Counted from the first letter of the stretch, positions 41,549 through 50,545 are shown. The stretch: 64,000 nucleotides of DNA from Amycolatopsis keratiniphila subsp. keratiniphila (GCF_001620365.2 NZ_LQMT02000025.1:97594-161593), one strand, 5' to 3'. The notes: generated by a model not told the origin, from the letters alone. Numbers and translations are program-made.

Positions 41549-42303
41549 TCGCCGCGCGGGATCGGATCGTCGTACTCCCCCGAGGGACCCGTGTACTGCT
41601 TCCCATCGGGATAGGGCCACGGATTCGGGGCACAGCCGTGCAGGCCGAGCGTCTGCTGCTGCATCACCGGCGCGAGGGCGCCCGGCACCGGGCATCGTTC
41701 GTGGCCGCGCCCGAGCCGGTGCCCGACCTCGTGCGTGACCATGTACTGCCGGTAGACCCCCAGCGGGGCACCGTAGCCGGGCACGCCGTGCGCCCAGCGC
41801 GCGACGTTGAGCACGACGCTGTTCCCGTTGCGGCACGAGGTGTAGCCGTCCGGCCTGCCGCACAGCACGTCGCGCGTCTTCGGCGTCGCGAGATAGATCG
41901 TGAAATCGACGGGCCCGTCGGGCCCGGCCCGCTGCAGGCGCCACCGTCCGCCGCCGGTCCAGCCGCGCGGATCGGCCAAAGTGGACTCGATCGTCTTGAC
42001 GAGAGCGTCCTGGCTCACCCCGACGATGTCGGCTTCGGCGGCGAGCCGGTACCGGAGCAACCTCCCGGCGGACCCGGCGACCTGGCCTTCCCCGGTCGGG
42101 AACACCCACTGGCCGGATCCCGCCTCCGGGAAGGTGATCTCGGCGGACGGTGGCGCCAGCACGGGCTTGGGCGCGGACGACGGCGTCGTCGAGAGGACGG
42201 TGACCGGCACCGGTGTCACCGCGGGAGGGGCGACGGAATGGTCTTCGCAGCCGGCCACCACCAAAGCGCAGACGACGAGGGCCAGCGCCCGGCGCACGGT
42301 CAT
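41542..42303 (-). CDS. DUF3152 lipoprotein, zinc-peptidase-like
   Basis: 253 residues from ATG 42303. Lipoprotein signal with lipobox VVAGC near residue 19, a Pro/Thr/Val-rich linker, then the DUF3152 core with the metal-binding motif HEVGHRLGRGH near 195-205 and two Cys pairs (CGRPDGYTSC, CPVPGALAP...GC). Conserved in actinobacteria; the zincin-like motif suggests an extracytoplasmic peptidase, unproven. The last codon before TGA lies at the edge of the ATCACGCGAGTT cluster. Confidence 0.88.
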   Translation of the reverse strand: MTVRRALALVVCALVVAGCEDHSVAPPAVTPVPVTVLSTTPSSAPKPVLAPPSAEITFPEAGSGQWVFPTGEGQVAGSAGRLLRYRLAAEADIVGVSQDALVKTIESTLADPRGWTGGGRWRLQRAGPDGPVDFTIYLATPKTRDVLCGRPDGYTSCRNGNSVVLNVARWAHGVPGYGAPLGVYRQYMVTHEVGHRLGRGHERCPVPGALAPVMQQQTLGLHGCAPNPWPYPDGKQYTGPSGEYDDPIPRGDS

Positions 42304-42400
42304 CGGTCCTCCCGGAGGTCTTCGGTCACGTCCGGGGATACGAGCAGGGGCCGGGAGAAGTTGTGGGACCGCGCGCGCAACCTTTCGGCGCGCTCGCCCG

Positions 42401-42414
42401 TATCGTTCTCGGTC
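42401..42414 (+). promoter_or_regulatory. Probable leaderless promoter -10
   Basis: TATCGT at 42401-42406 ends eight bases before the ATG at 42415, placing a transcription start at or beside the first codon. No clear -35 was recognised. Confidence 0.45.
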
Positions 42415-43668
42415 ATGGGCGAGGAGGTCGGCGGACGGCTGCGGCGGCTTCGCGCCGAACGCGGCCTCACCCAGCGCGAACTCGCCGAACCGCATTACAC
42501 CGCCGCGTACGTCTCCTCCGTCGAGACGGGCGCGCGGACACCGTCCGGCGACGCGGTGCGCCATTTCGCCGCCCGGCTCGGCGTGGACACCGGTGAGCTA
42601 CTGGGCGTGACTTCGCCGCGCGACGACGTCCGGCTCGACCTCGACATCGCGGCGGCCGCGGCGGACTTCCTGGCCGGGCACGGTTCGGCGGCGAAGATGC
42701 GACGGCTGGCGCGGCTGGCCGAGAAGAGCGGCCGCGACCGCCAGGCCGGGCTCGCCTGGCTGTGGCTCGCGCGCTTCGCCCGGGACGACACCCTGCCGCG
42801 GCTGGTGGCCGCCGCCGAAACCGCGCTCGCCGCCGACATCCCGTCGTACCGGGGGCTGGCCGCCGCGCTGCGGGCGAACGTCCTGGTCGGCCGGGGCGAG
42901 CCGCACCACGCGATGCACCTGCTCCGGACGGCGCTCGACGCGAGCCTGGAGCGTCACCCGCATCCGGTGCTCCTGCTGACCCTGCACGCGTACCTCGCCG
43001 ACGGGCAGCTCCGCCTCGGCGAGACCGCCCAGGCCGCGCGTCACGCCGGAGAAGCACTGCGGCTGGCTCGCGGTGACGAGGAGATCCTGACCGAACTCGC
43101 CGAGAACCAGCGGCGGCTGGCCGAGGCGTATCTCGCCGAAGGACGGGTCGCCGACGCCGTCGCCGCCGTGTCGGCGCTGCACGATCTGCTCCACGAGCGC
43201 GCCCTGCGCCCGGTGCTGGCCCGGTGCCTGTTCGCGCGAGCGCTGGTCCGGCGGGCCGACGACCTCGAAGGCGCTCTCACAGACCTTCGCGCGTCACGCG
43301 CGGCCGCGCCCGACCAGGCTGTCACACTGGAACTCGCCGACGTCTGCCGCGAATTCGGTCGTCTCGACGACGCCGCCGGTCTACTCTCCGAAGCGGCTGA
43401 AGCCATCCCTGCGGACTCGCCGCTCTCCGCGTCCCTCGTGTTCCAACAGGGAATGCTGGCGCTGGCTCGCGGAGACCTCGAAGCAGCCGAAGCGGGCTTC
43501 GCGCACGCCATCGACGTAGCGGCCCTCCGCGACGCTCGCGGCGTCTTGGCCGCTTCGATCGACAAGGCGGGAGAGCTGCTTCGCGATCAAGGGCGCTTCG
43601 AAGAGGCCGCGGACCTACTGCGGCGCGGACTGCTCCTTCTCGGAGCCGAGGAGGACGTTTCCCCGTGA
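42415..43668 (+). CDS. HTH-TPR regulator, paralogue 2
   Basis: 417 residues from ATG 42415. XRE-type HTH in residues 5-65 (RLRRLRAERGLTQRELAEPH, YVSSVETGARTPSGDAVRHF), then TPR-like helices to the end (for example RRLAEAYLAEGRVADAVAAV). It is the same design as 34587-35903, with similar HTH wording (LTQRELAEP, E[ST]G[AG]R). The stop overlaps the start of the next gene (GTGA), so it is coupled to the kinase, a likely target or partner. Confidence 0.86.
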   Translation: MGEEVGGRLRRLRAERGLTQRELAEPHYTAAYVSSVETGARTPSGDAVRHFAARLGVDTGELLGVTSPRDDVRLDLDIAAAAADFLAGHGSAAKMRRLARLAEKSGRDRQAGLAWLWLARFARDDTLPRLVAAAETALAADIPSYRGLAAALRANVLVGRGEPHHAMHLLRTALDASLERHPHPVLLLTLHAYLADGQLRLGETAQAARHAGEALRLARGDEEILTELAENQRRLAEAYLAEGRVADAVAAVSALHDLLHERALRPVLARCLFARALVRRADDLEGALTDLRASRAAAPDQAVTLELADVCREFGRLDDAAGLLSEAAEAIPADSPLSASLVFQQGMLALARGDLEAAEAGFAHAIDVAALRDARGVLAASIDKAGELLRDQGRFEEAADLLRRGLLLLGAEEDVSP

Positions 43669-44552
43669 CCGATGTGGACTTGGAAGACATCAGCACCCGT
43701 CTGGCCGACCGGTTCGGCGCCGACGCCGAAGGGTGGCTCGCCGGCGTCCCCACCCTCGCCGAACAGCTCGCCTCCCGATGGGACTTCGCGCTCGGTGAGT
43801 TGTTCGACAGCGGAGCCTCGTCCGTCGTCTTTCGCTGCCGGTGGTCCGACGGGACACCGGCGGTGCTCAAACTCAGCCCGGACGGGCCGCTGCTGACCAA
43901 ACAGCTCGAAATGCTGCGGGTGTTCGCGCCGTCGGGCCGGGTGCCCGGCGTCCTCGCCGCCGACGCGGACGCCGGCGCGATGGTGCTGGAGGAGATCCGG
44001 CCGGGCACCGAAGCCGAGAACCTGCCGCCGTCGACCTTGCCGGGGCGATGGGGAGAGCTGCTCGCCGCCCTGCACGCGGTCGCCCCGCCCGAGGGCTGGC
44101 CGTGGAGCCTGCGCGGCCGGTTCGAGGAGTCGTTCGAGCGGATCGGCCGTCGCGTCGCCGAACCGGCCATCGCCGCCCGGATCGGTCCGGCCACCTGGCA
44201 GCGCGCGATCGACCGCTGCGAGAGGCTGCTGGACACACAGGCCGGCGTCGTGCTGCTCCACGGCGATCTGCATCTCGGCAACGTCCTGGACGGCGGCCCG
44301 CGCGGCCTGATCGCGATCGATCCGAAGGCGTGCGTGGGTGATCCGTGCTTCGACGCCGTCGACTACGTCGTGAGCGGCGCCGGGCGCGAGGGAGTCGAAG
44401 CGCGGTGCCAGGTGGTGGCGACGGCGTGCGGACTCGACGGCGACCGGCTGTACGCCTGGAGCCGCGTGGTCGCCCCCATGTTCGCCATCTCGCACCTCAC
44501 CTACGGCGGCCCGGAGCAGGCTCTCGACGAATACCTCGCGCTGGCTAGCTGA
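43665..44552 (+). CDS. APH(6)/hydroxyurea-kinase-like phosphotransferase
   Basis: 295 residues from GTG 43665. The kinase signature LLHGDLHLGNVL with the metal DxD-like IAIDPK and GDPCFDAVDYV matches the aminoglycoside 6-phosphotransferase family (streptomycin kinase, hydroxyurea phosphotransferase). An ATP-site lysine is in AVLKLSPD and an acidic partner near LEEIRPG. Acceptor unknown; in producers it may inactivate a self-made or foreign antibiotic. It overlaps the HTH-TPR gene by 4 bp and the convergent dapE gene by 8 bp. Confidence 0.86.
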   Translation: MTDVDLEDISTRLADRFGADAEGWLAGVPTLAEQLASRWDFALGELFDSGASSVVFRCRWSDGTPAVLKLSPDGPLLTKQLEMLRVFAPSGRVPGVLAADADAGAMVLEEIRPGTEAENLPPSTLPGRWGELLAALHAVAPPEGWPWSLRGRFEESFERIGRRVAEPAIAARIGPATWQRAIDRCERLLDTQAGVVLLHGDLHLGNVLDGGPRGLIAIDPKACVGDPCFDAVDYVVSGAGREGVEARCQVVATACGLDGDRLYAWSRVVAPMFAISHLTYGGPEQALDEYLALAS

Positions 44553-45618
44553 GGAACGCGCGCAGCACCGAGGCGACCTGCCGGATCTCGCCCGCCCGCA
44601 CGTTCTCCTGGCGGGTGTGCGCGAGCGTCGGGTCGCCGGGTCCGAAGTTGACCGCAGGGATCCCGAGAGCCGCGAAGCGCGCGACGTCGGTCCAGCCCAG
44701 CTTCGCGACCGCCTTACCGCCGGCCGCGGCGACCAGCTCGGCCGCCGCGGGTGCGCTCAGCCCAGGCAATGCCCCTGGCGACAAGTCGACAACCTTGACG
44801 TCGTAGGCCTCGAAAACCTCGCGAAGGTGCGCCTCGGCCTGCTCGGCGCTCCTGTCGGGCGCGAAACGGTGGTTGATCGTGAGCACGGCCTCGTCCGGCA
44901 CGACGTTGCCCGCGACACCGCCGCCGATCTTCGTGGCCTGGAGCCCTTCGCGGTAGGTCAGGCCGTCGATGTCGACCACGCGCGGCGTGTACTCGGCCAG
45001 CCTGCGCAGCGGTTCGGCGAGCCCGTGGATCGCGTTGACGCCCATCCAGCCGCGCGCGGTGTGCGCGCGGACGCCTTCGACGCGGATCTCGATTCGCATC
45101 GTGCCCTGGCAACCGCCCTCGATCCCGCCGTTCGACGGCTCACCGAGGATCGCGAGGTCGGCCTTCAGCCACTCGGGCAGCTCGCGCTCGATGCGGCCCA
45201 GACCGTTCTTCGTCGCTTCGATCTCTTCGCAGTCGTAGAACACGAAGGTGACGTCGTGCTTCGGTTCCCGGAGTTCGGCGGCGAGGTGCAGGAAGACGGC
45301 GTCACCGCTCTTCATGTCGACGGTGCCCAGCCCGTGCAGGATCTCGTCGTCACCCGTCCCCTCGCGGCGCACGGGCATGTTCTCGTTGACCGGAACGGTG
45401 TCGAGATGCCCGGCCAGCAGGACCCGCGACGGGCGGCCGAGGTTCGTGCGGGCGAGGACCGCGTCACCGTTGCGGACCACTTCGAGATGCGGTGCCTGCG
45501 CCTCGAGCGCCGCCTGCACGGTGTCCGCGATGACCTTCTCCTCTTCGGAGACACTGAAGATGTCCACCAAGGCGGCGGTGAGGTCGACGGGGTCGGCGTG
45601 CAGATCGAGCGAAGGCAT
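44545..45618 (-). CDS. dapE: Succinyl-diaminopimelate desuccinylase
   Basis: 357 residues, M20 family. Releases succinate to make LL-diaminopimelate for lysine and peptidoglycan. Zinc ligands fit AGHLDTVP (His), VDMKSGDA (bridging Asp), DCEEIE (base and ligand Glu), LGEPSN (Glu) and the C-terminal His in LAHTRQE. DapD and DapC enzymes are encoded nearby at 46.1 and 50.5 kb, though transcribed separately. Convergent 8-bp overlap with the phosphotransferase gene. Confidence 0.94.
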   Translation of the reverse strand: MPSLDLHADPVDLTAALVDIFSVSEEEKVIADTVQAALEAQAPHLEVVRNGDAVLARTNLGRPSRVLLAGHLDTVPVNENMPVRREGTGDDEILHGLGTVDMKSGDAVFLHLAAELREPKHDVTFVFYDCEEIEATKNGLGRIERELPEWLKADLAILGEPSNGGIEGGCQGTMRIEIRVEGVRAHTARGWMGVNAIHGLAEPLRRLAEYTPRVVDIDGLTYREGLQATKIGGGVAGNVVPDEAVLTINHRFAPDRSAEQAEAHLREVFEAYDVKVVDLSPGALPGLSAPAAAELVAAAGGKAVAKLGWTDVARFAALGIPAVNFGPGDPTLAHTRQENVRAGEIRQVASVLRAFLS

Positions 45619-45666
45619 GCCCGCACCGTACCGCCGGGCGCCCGGGGCTACCGTGAAGGAGTGCGC

Positions 45667-46056
45667 ATGCGAACGATCTTGGTCGCCCTCCTCCTGGTAC
45701 TCAGCGGCTGCGGATCAGGCGAAGTCCCGGTGAAGGTCCGTCCGACCCAGGGCACCGGCCCGGACGTGCTGCCGATCAAGCTCAAGGCGCTGACGACCGA
45801 CCAGTGCTACCTGGCGCCGGGGACCGAATCGCCCAAGAGCTGCCAGAAGTACGTCACCGAACTCTCCAGCGCCGCGGGCACCGTCCGCAAACGCCGCCCG
45901 GACCTGTCGTCGCACGCCGACGTCCTCGACCGCCCGATCGCCGCCTTCCGCGCCGCGAACTGCCAGGACGTGGCGGCTCCCGGCGGGCCGTGCGGCCAGG
46001 CGCTCGGCGACATGGCGACGGCGCTGACCAGTGTGAAGAGCCTCGTCGGCGGCTGA
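45667..46056 (+). CDS. Small lipoprotein of unknown function
   Basis: 129 residues from ATG 45667, which has GAAGGAG at the proper distance; a GTG at 45661 is the in-frame alternative. Signal with lipobox LLVLSGCGSG (Cys15 or so). The mature part has four Cys (CYLAPGTESPKSCQK and CQDVAAPGGPCG), probably two disulfides, and a helical region. I do not recognise the family. It may be cotranscribed with dapD 28 bp downstream. Confidence 0.78.
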   Translation: MRTILVALLLVLSGCGSGEVPVKVRPTQGTGPDVLPIKLKALTTDQCYLAPGTESPKSCQKYVTELSSAAGTVRKRRPDLSSHADVLDRPIAAFRAANCQDVAAPGGPCGQALGDMATALTSVKSLVGG

Positions 46057-46084
46057 GGAGGGTCACTGGGTTACCGTTCAGGAC

Positions 46085-47071
46085 GTGAGCGAGCAGACCC
46101 CTGACCCCGAAACGACCGGCGCCACCGGCGTCGGACTGGCCACCGTCACGACCGACGGCACGGTGCTGGACACCTGGTTCCCGCTGCCCAAGCTGATCGA
46201 CGGCGCCGAAGGCACCGCCGGCACGGTGCGGCTGACCGCTGAGGAGGCCTCCGAGGCCCTCGGCGAGGCCGCCGCCGCGCAGCTCGGCCCGGACACCGAC
46301 CGCGGTGTCGAGGTCGTCGCGGTCCGCACGACCATCGCCCGTCTCGCCGACGCCCCCGGCGACACGCACGACGTCTACCTGCGCCTCCACCTGCTGTCGC
46401 ACCGCCTGGTCCGGCCGCACGGCGCGAACCTCGACGGCATCTTCGGACTGCTGGCGAACGTCGTGTGGACCAACCACGGGCCATGCCCCGTCGAGGGCTT
46501 CGAGGCGACCCGGCTGCGGCTGCGGGCGCGCGGCAACGTCACCGTCTACGGCGTGGACAAGTTCCCGCGGATGGTGGACTACGTCGTGCCGACCGGCGTC
46601 CGCATCGCCGACGCCGACCGCGCCCGCCTCGGCGCACACCTGGCCAACGGCACCACGGTCATGCACGAAGGCTTCGTCAACTTCAACGCCGGCACGCTCG
46701 GCGCCTCGATGGTCGAAGGCCGGATCTCGGCGGGCGTCGTGGTCGGCGACGGCTCCGACGTCGGCGGTGGCGCGTCGATCATGGGCACGCTGTCCGGCGG
46801 CGGCAAGGAGACCATCTCGATCGGCGAGCGCTGCCTGATCGGCGCGAACGGCGGCGTCGGCATCTCGCTCGGCGACGACTCGGTCGTCGAGGCGGGCCTG
46901 TACGTCACGGCCGGCACGAAGGTGGCCTTCGAGGGCAAGGTCGTGAAGGCGCTGGAGCTGTCCGGCATCTCGGGTGCGGTGTTCCGGCGGAACTCCGGAA
47001 CCGGCGCCGTCGAGGTCGTCGCGCGCACCGGGGTCGGCATCGAGCTGAACGCGGCCCTGCACGCCAACTGA
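46085..47071 (+). CDS. dapD: Tetrahydrodipicolinate N-succinyltransferase
   Basis: 328 residues from GTG 46085. Succinylates tetrahydrodipicolinate in the lysine/diaminopimelate pathway. The actinobacterial type is recognised by TTDGTVLDTWFP, MVDYVVPTGVRIADADR, and the left-handed beta-helix region (GASMVEGRISAGVVVGDGSD, GGGASIMGTLSGGGKE) with the C-terminal helix. Uses succinyl-CoA. Neighbour dapE supplies the later step. Confidence 0.95.
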   Translation: MSEQTPDPETTGATGVGLATVTTDGTVLDTWFPLPKLIDGAEGTAGTVRLTAEEASEALGEAAAAQLGPDTDRGVEVVAVRTTIARLADAPGDTHDVYLRLHLLSHRLVRPHGANLDGIFGLLANVVWTNHGPCPVEGFEATRLRLRARGNVTVYGVDKFPRMVDYVVPTGVRIADADRARLGAHLANGTTVMHEGFVNFNAGTLGASMVEGRISAGVVVGDGSDVGGGASIMGTLSGGGKETISIGERCLIGANGGVGISLGDDSVVEAGLYVTAGTKVAFEGKVVKALELSGISGAVFRRNSGTGAVEVVARTGVGIELNAALHAN

Positions 47072-47400
47072 CCTGCGGAAAGAGAGCAAGGGACCTTTGC
47101 TACCACTCGGGTAGCCCGGGATGTCGGGAAAGCAAGGGACCTTTGCTACCACCCAGGCGGGACCGGGCGGACGGCAGTGAGGGTGTGTGGAAATAGAGAC
47201 GTTGAGCGTCCCTATTCCCACACACCCCTCACCCCGCGTAGCGACACTGGCCCCCGAAACCCCGCACAGTCACCCAAGGCCGAGGCCCGAAAAGAGAGCA
47301 AGGGACCTTTGCTACCACTCTCCCCCGGAGGGCGGTAGCAAAGGTCCCTTGCTGTTCTCACGGCCTGGACCACCTTGCCGGTTCACCTAGAATTCATCTT
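47072..47400. repeat. AGCAAGGGACCTTTGCTACC repeat cluster, no gene supported
   Basis: Direct copies of the 20-mer start at 47085 and 47131. A perfect hairpin of the same word with a 17-base loop is at 47297-47353. Between them a different hairpin at 47184-47226 pairs GTGTGTGGAAATAGAGACG with two mismatches around TTGAG. Further single arms of the first word occur at 30608 and 62316. The block separates dapD from the CHAD gene, both on the plus strand. Confidence 0.8.
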
Positions 47401-48369
47401 GTGACAGCCGAGACCCTGCCGCGCAAGAACGTCCCTTCGACCACTCCGGCCGCGCTCGGGCTCGGCGACCGTCCCGCGAAAGCGGGGCCGGACGATCCGG
47501 CGGCCACCCACGTACGGGTCAAACTCGACGTCGAGATCCGCGCCCTCCTCGCACACGAACCGGGCACCAAATCCGGCGCCGACCCCGAAGACCTCCACCA
47601 GATGCGGGTCGCGCTGCGCCGCATGCGGAGCGTCCTCAAGCTCTCGGGCCGCCTCGTCGGCCCGGACGCCGAGCCCGTGCGCGCCGAACTCGGCTGGCTC
47701 GGCCAGTCCCTCGGCGACGTCCGCGACTACGACGTCCTGATCGGCCACCTTCGCGAGGTCGTCGCCGAATTCGAGGTGCGCGATCAGCCCGCCGCGCGCC
47801 GTCTGGTTTCGAAGTTCGTCACCGAACGCGGCGTCGCGAAGCGGCGGCTCACCCGCGCCCTCGCCAGTCCCCGATACGCCTCGATGCTGCAGGACATCGG
47901 CCGTCTCGCCCGGCAGCCCGCCACCGAAGAAGCCGATGAAAGCCCCCAGACCTCGGCCGATCTCGTCGCCGGTCTCGCGAAGCCGCATCGAAAGCTCGCG
48001 AAGGCCGTGAAGGCGCTTCCCGCCGATCCCCCGGACGACGATCTTCACGCGCTTCGCATCTACGGCAAGAAACTTCGCTACGCCGCCGAAATGGCCAAGC
48101 CCGCGGCGAAGAAGAAGCAAGCGGAACGGATCCAGCGGCTGATCAAGGCCACGAAGAACTTCCAGACCGTCCTCGGGGATCACCAGGACGCCTGCGTCGC
48201 CGCCGATCGGATGCGTGGCGTGGTCGCCTCCGTGGACGCAGAAGTCGCGTTCATCGCGGGCCGGATCGCGGAGAAGGAACTACTGCGCCGAGCCGAGGTC
48301 CGTGCCGTATGGCGCGACGTCTGGACGGAGGTCGACGCGGCCGCTCACGCGGTGAGCCCGCGGATATAG
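47401..48369 (+). CDS. CHAD-domain protein
   Basis: 322 residues from GTG 47401. All-helical CHAD domain: His/Arg-rich helix 1 (EDLHQMRVALRRMRSVLKLS), the conserved LGQSLGDVRDYDVLIGHL, and a second repeat with LHALRIYGKKLRYAAEMA and LGDHQDACVAADRM. The paired basic helices bind polyphosphate in characterised members. It lacks the CYTH domain often fused to CHAD. The 3' end overlaps the convergent monooxygenase gene by 25 bp. Confidence 0.92.
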   Translation: MTAETLPRKNVPSTTPAALGLGDRPAKAGPDDPAATHVRVKLDVEIRALLAHEPGTKSGADPEDLHQMRVALRRMRSVLKLSGRLVGPDAEPVRAELGWLGQSLGDVRDYDVLIGHLREVVAEFEVRDQPAARRLVSKFVTERGVAKRRLTRALASPRYASMLQDIGRLARQPATEEADESPQTSADLVAGLAKPHRKLAKAVKALPADPPDDDLHALRIYGKKLRYAAEMAKPAAKKKQAERIQRLIKATKNFQTVLGDHQDACVAADRMRGVVASVDAEVAFIAGRIAEKELLRRAEVRAVWRDVWTEVDAAAHAVSPRI

Positions 48370-49748
48370 CCGTCCGGGCGGATCATCACCTTCCGTCCGT
48401 TCTCGGCTTCGTACGCGGCGAAGGCATACCCGCCGACGTCCTCGAAGTCCACATCGGACAGTGCGCTGCCCGCGGGCAGGATCCGCCGCGCGCCTTCGGG
48501 CGCCGGGCCGTCGCCGAACACCAGCACCGTCGCCTGCGGCCCCCGCAGCAACTCGAACAGCCGGACGGGTTTGCCGTTCGCGTCCTTCAACGGCGCGTCC
48601 GGGGCGCGGTCGCCAGGCCGGATCCGGCCGGTCGCCGCGGGCGCGAGCGGGCCACCTCGGTAGCCGATGTCCAGCTGACGCGTGTTCTCGCCGCGTTCGT
48701 GCGCGTCTTCCGCACCCTCCTTGTACTTCTCGAGGATCTCGGTGCTGATCTTCAGCACCCGCGCGGCGACCCCGCGACGCTCGGGCTCGTAGCTGTCGAG
48801 CAGCTCCGGTGAGCCGTCGGCGAGTTTCCAGCCCAGGTTGTACGCGTCCTGGACGCCGGTGTTGAGCCCCTGCCCACCGGTCGGCGGGTGGACGTGCGCC
48901 GCGTCGCCGGCGAGGAACACTCGACCGTCACGGAACCGCTCGGCGAGCCGGATGTTGGGCCGCCACACCGTCGACCAGGCGAGGTCGTGCAGCCGGACCC
49001 CGCCGCCGGAGAGATCATCGAGCCGGGACTGCAACGTGCCGAGAGACGCCTCGACCTCCTCCTCGCCCAGTGGCGCGCCGAACTGGAAATGCGGCACTCC
49101 CGGCAGCGGCGTGAGCACGATGCCCGACATCGGATCCTCGGGCTTCGCGAACCAGTGCCCGTACGCGCGATCGAGCCCCTCGGCCTGGACGTCACCCAGC
49201 AACATGCGGACCGACTCGTCGGTGGTGCCCTCGAACACGATCCCGAGCGCCTTGCGCACGAAGCTCTTCCCCCCGTCCGCGCCGACGAGGTAATCGACCC
49301 GGACGCGCTCGCCCGGCAGCTCGGCGGTCACCCCGTCGGCGTCCTGCTCGAAACCGAGCAGCGGGGTGCCGAGCTCCACCTGGACGCCGAATTCGGCGAG
49401 CCGCTCACGAAGGATCCCCTCGGTCCGCGACTGGCCGAGGAAGTGGCCGTTCGGGTACGGGACGTCCGGCGTCGGCTCGGCGAGCTCGGCCATCCACCGC
49501 TCGCCGACGACCTCGCCGCCCAGATGGATCTTCACCGCCACGGGCGCCTGCCCGGCGGCCAGCACCGCGTCCAGGACGCCGAGGTCTTCGAAGACCTCCA
49601 GCGTGCGCGGCTGCAGGCCGTCGCCCCGTGAGCCCTCGAAGAACGTCTCGGCCTTCTCCACGATCCGCACTCCGATGCCACGGCGCGCGAGGTCGATGGC
49701 CAGCGTGAGCCCGGTCGGCCCGGCCCCCGCGATCAGCACCTCGGTCAT
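48345..49748 (-). CDS. FAD-dependent aromatic monooxygenase
   Basis: 467 residues. Group A flavoprotein hydroxylase: dinucleotide motif GAGPTGLTLA at the N terminus, DG-type motif GADGGKSFVRKALGI near 155, and GD motif FLAGDAAHVHPPTGGQGLN near 280. A C-terminal thioredoxin-like domain (GDRAPDAPLKDANGKPVRLF) as in phenol and polyketide hydroxylases is present. Substrate likely an aromatic compound. It is divergent from a TetR gene with an 18-bp perfect operator between. Confidence 0.9.
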   Translation of the reverse strand: MTEVLIAGAGPTGLTLAIDLARRGIGVRIVEKAETFFEGSRGDGLQPRTLEVFEDLGVLDAVLAAGQAPVAVKIHLGGEVVGERWMAELAEPTPDVPYPNGHFLGQSRTEGILRERLAEFGVQVELGTPLLGFEQDADGVTAELPGERVRVDYLVGADGGKSFVRKALGIVFEGTTDESVRMLLGDVQAEGLDRAYGHWFAKPEDPMSGIVLTPLPGVPHFQFGAPLGEEEVEASLGTLQSRLDDLSGGGVRLHDLAWSTVWRPNIRLAERFRDGRVFLAGDAAHVHPPTGGQGLNTGVQDAYNLGWKLADGSPELLDSYEPERRGVAARVLKISTEILEKYKEGAEDAHERGENTRQLDIGYRGGPLAPAATGRIRPGDRAPDAPLKDANGKPVRLFELLRGPQATVLVFGDGPAPEGARRILPAGSALSDVDFEDVGGYAFAAYEAENGRKVMIRPDGYIRGLTA

Positions 49749-49774
49749 CCCACTCCTCCGGTGAATTGAGATTC

Positions 49775-49792
49775 AGTGAATTCGAATTCACT
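49775..49792. promoter_or_regulatory. Perfect 18-bp palindrome AGTGAATTCGAATTCACT
   Basis: The palindrome lies in the 81-bp gap between the divergent monooxygenase and TetR genes and is preceded by the extra half GTGAATT at 49761-49767. Position and symmetry indicate the operator of the TetR protein, controlling both genes. Confidence 0.8.
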
Positions 49793-49829
49793 ATGCTCGT
49801 TGCTAGCCTTCCGTGTCAAGGAGGTGCCG

Positions 49830-50438
49830 ATGACGGCGATGAGCCGCAAGGAGAAGGCGGCGGAGACCGAGGCCGCGCTCAAGGAGGCGGCGAAACGCGT
49901 TTTCGCGGCGAAGGGGTACCTGAACACCAAGATCACCGACATCACGGCGGAGGCCGGACGCGCGGCGGGTTCGTTCTACAACCACTTCACGAGCAAGGAA
50001 GAACTGCTCGAAGCGCTCCTCGACGATCTGGCGGCGGAGAGCGATGTCAACGCGTCCTCACCGGAGCACATCCCCGACTTCACCGACCCGCAAGCCGTGC
50101 GCTGGCACGTCTGCGAATACTGGAACTTCCACCGCGACAACGCCGCGACGATGCTCGCGCTGCGGCAGGCCGCGATGGTCAGCGACGAGTTCGCACGCAC
50201 GTACGCGCGCTTCGGCGCCGCTCAGGCGGCGGACCTCCTCGACCACCTCGGGTACATCACCGCGGCGGGTATGGAACTCCCGGCGTCGGAGCAGGTCACG
50301 CTCGCGATGATGGCCGAACTGGTCAACGGTTTCGCGCACACGTGGCTGCTCGACCCGTCGGCGATCTCAGAAGAAGAAGCCGTCGAGGCGCTGACGCGAT
50401 TCGTCTACCGGGGTTTCACCGGTCGCGACGTGTCCTGA
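49830..50438 (+). CDS. TetR-family regulator of the adjacent monooxygenase
   Basis: 202 residues from ATG 49830, chosen because AAGGAGG stands 7 bp before it; an upstream GTG at 49776 falls inside the operator and is rejected. HTH ITDITAEAGRAAGSFYNHFTSKEELLEAL near 35-63, then a ligand-binding helical domain with a Trp/His-rich pocket (WHVCEYWNFHRDN). Expected to sense an aromatic or lipophilic compound and derepress the flavin monooxygenase. Followed by a 23-bp-arm hairpin. Confidence 0.9.
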   Translation: MTAMSRKEKAAETEAALKEAAKRVFAAKGYLNTKITDITAEAGRAAGSFYNHFTSKEELLEALLDDLAAESDVNASSPEHIPDFTDPQAVRWHVCEYWNFHRDNAATMLALRQAAMVSDEFARTYARFGAAQAADLLDHLGYITAAGMELPASEQVTLAMMAELVNGFAHTWLLDPSAISEEEAVEALTRFVYRGFTGRDVS

Positions 50439-50445
50439 AGGTGCG

Positions 50446-50498
50446 TTGCGAAAGCCACTTTCGCAACGTTGAAGGTTGCGAAAGTGGCTTTCGCAACC
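50446..50498. terminator. Perfect nested hairpin between TetR and dapC
   Basis: Arms of 23 bp pair exactly around loop GTTGAAG. Each arm is itself a palindrome, GTTGCGAAAG-CCA-CTTTCGCAAC, so the element can form one long stem or two short ones. Located between convergent genes. Confidence 0.75.
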
Positions 50499-50545
50499 CC
50501 GGTCAAGGCCGGCATCCAGGGACCGTGGCCGTGACATCCAGCCGA

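Noticed and set aside
47085..47353. CRISPR array
   Set aside because: Three direct copies of a 20-mer have unequal spacing and one inverted copy; no cas genes, and the same word recurs elsewhere singly.
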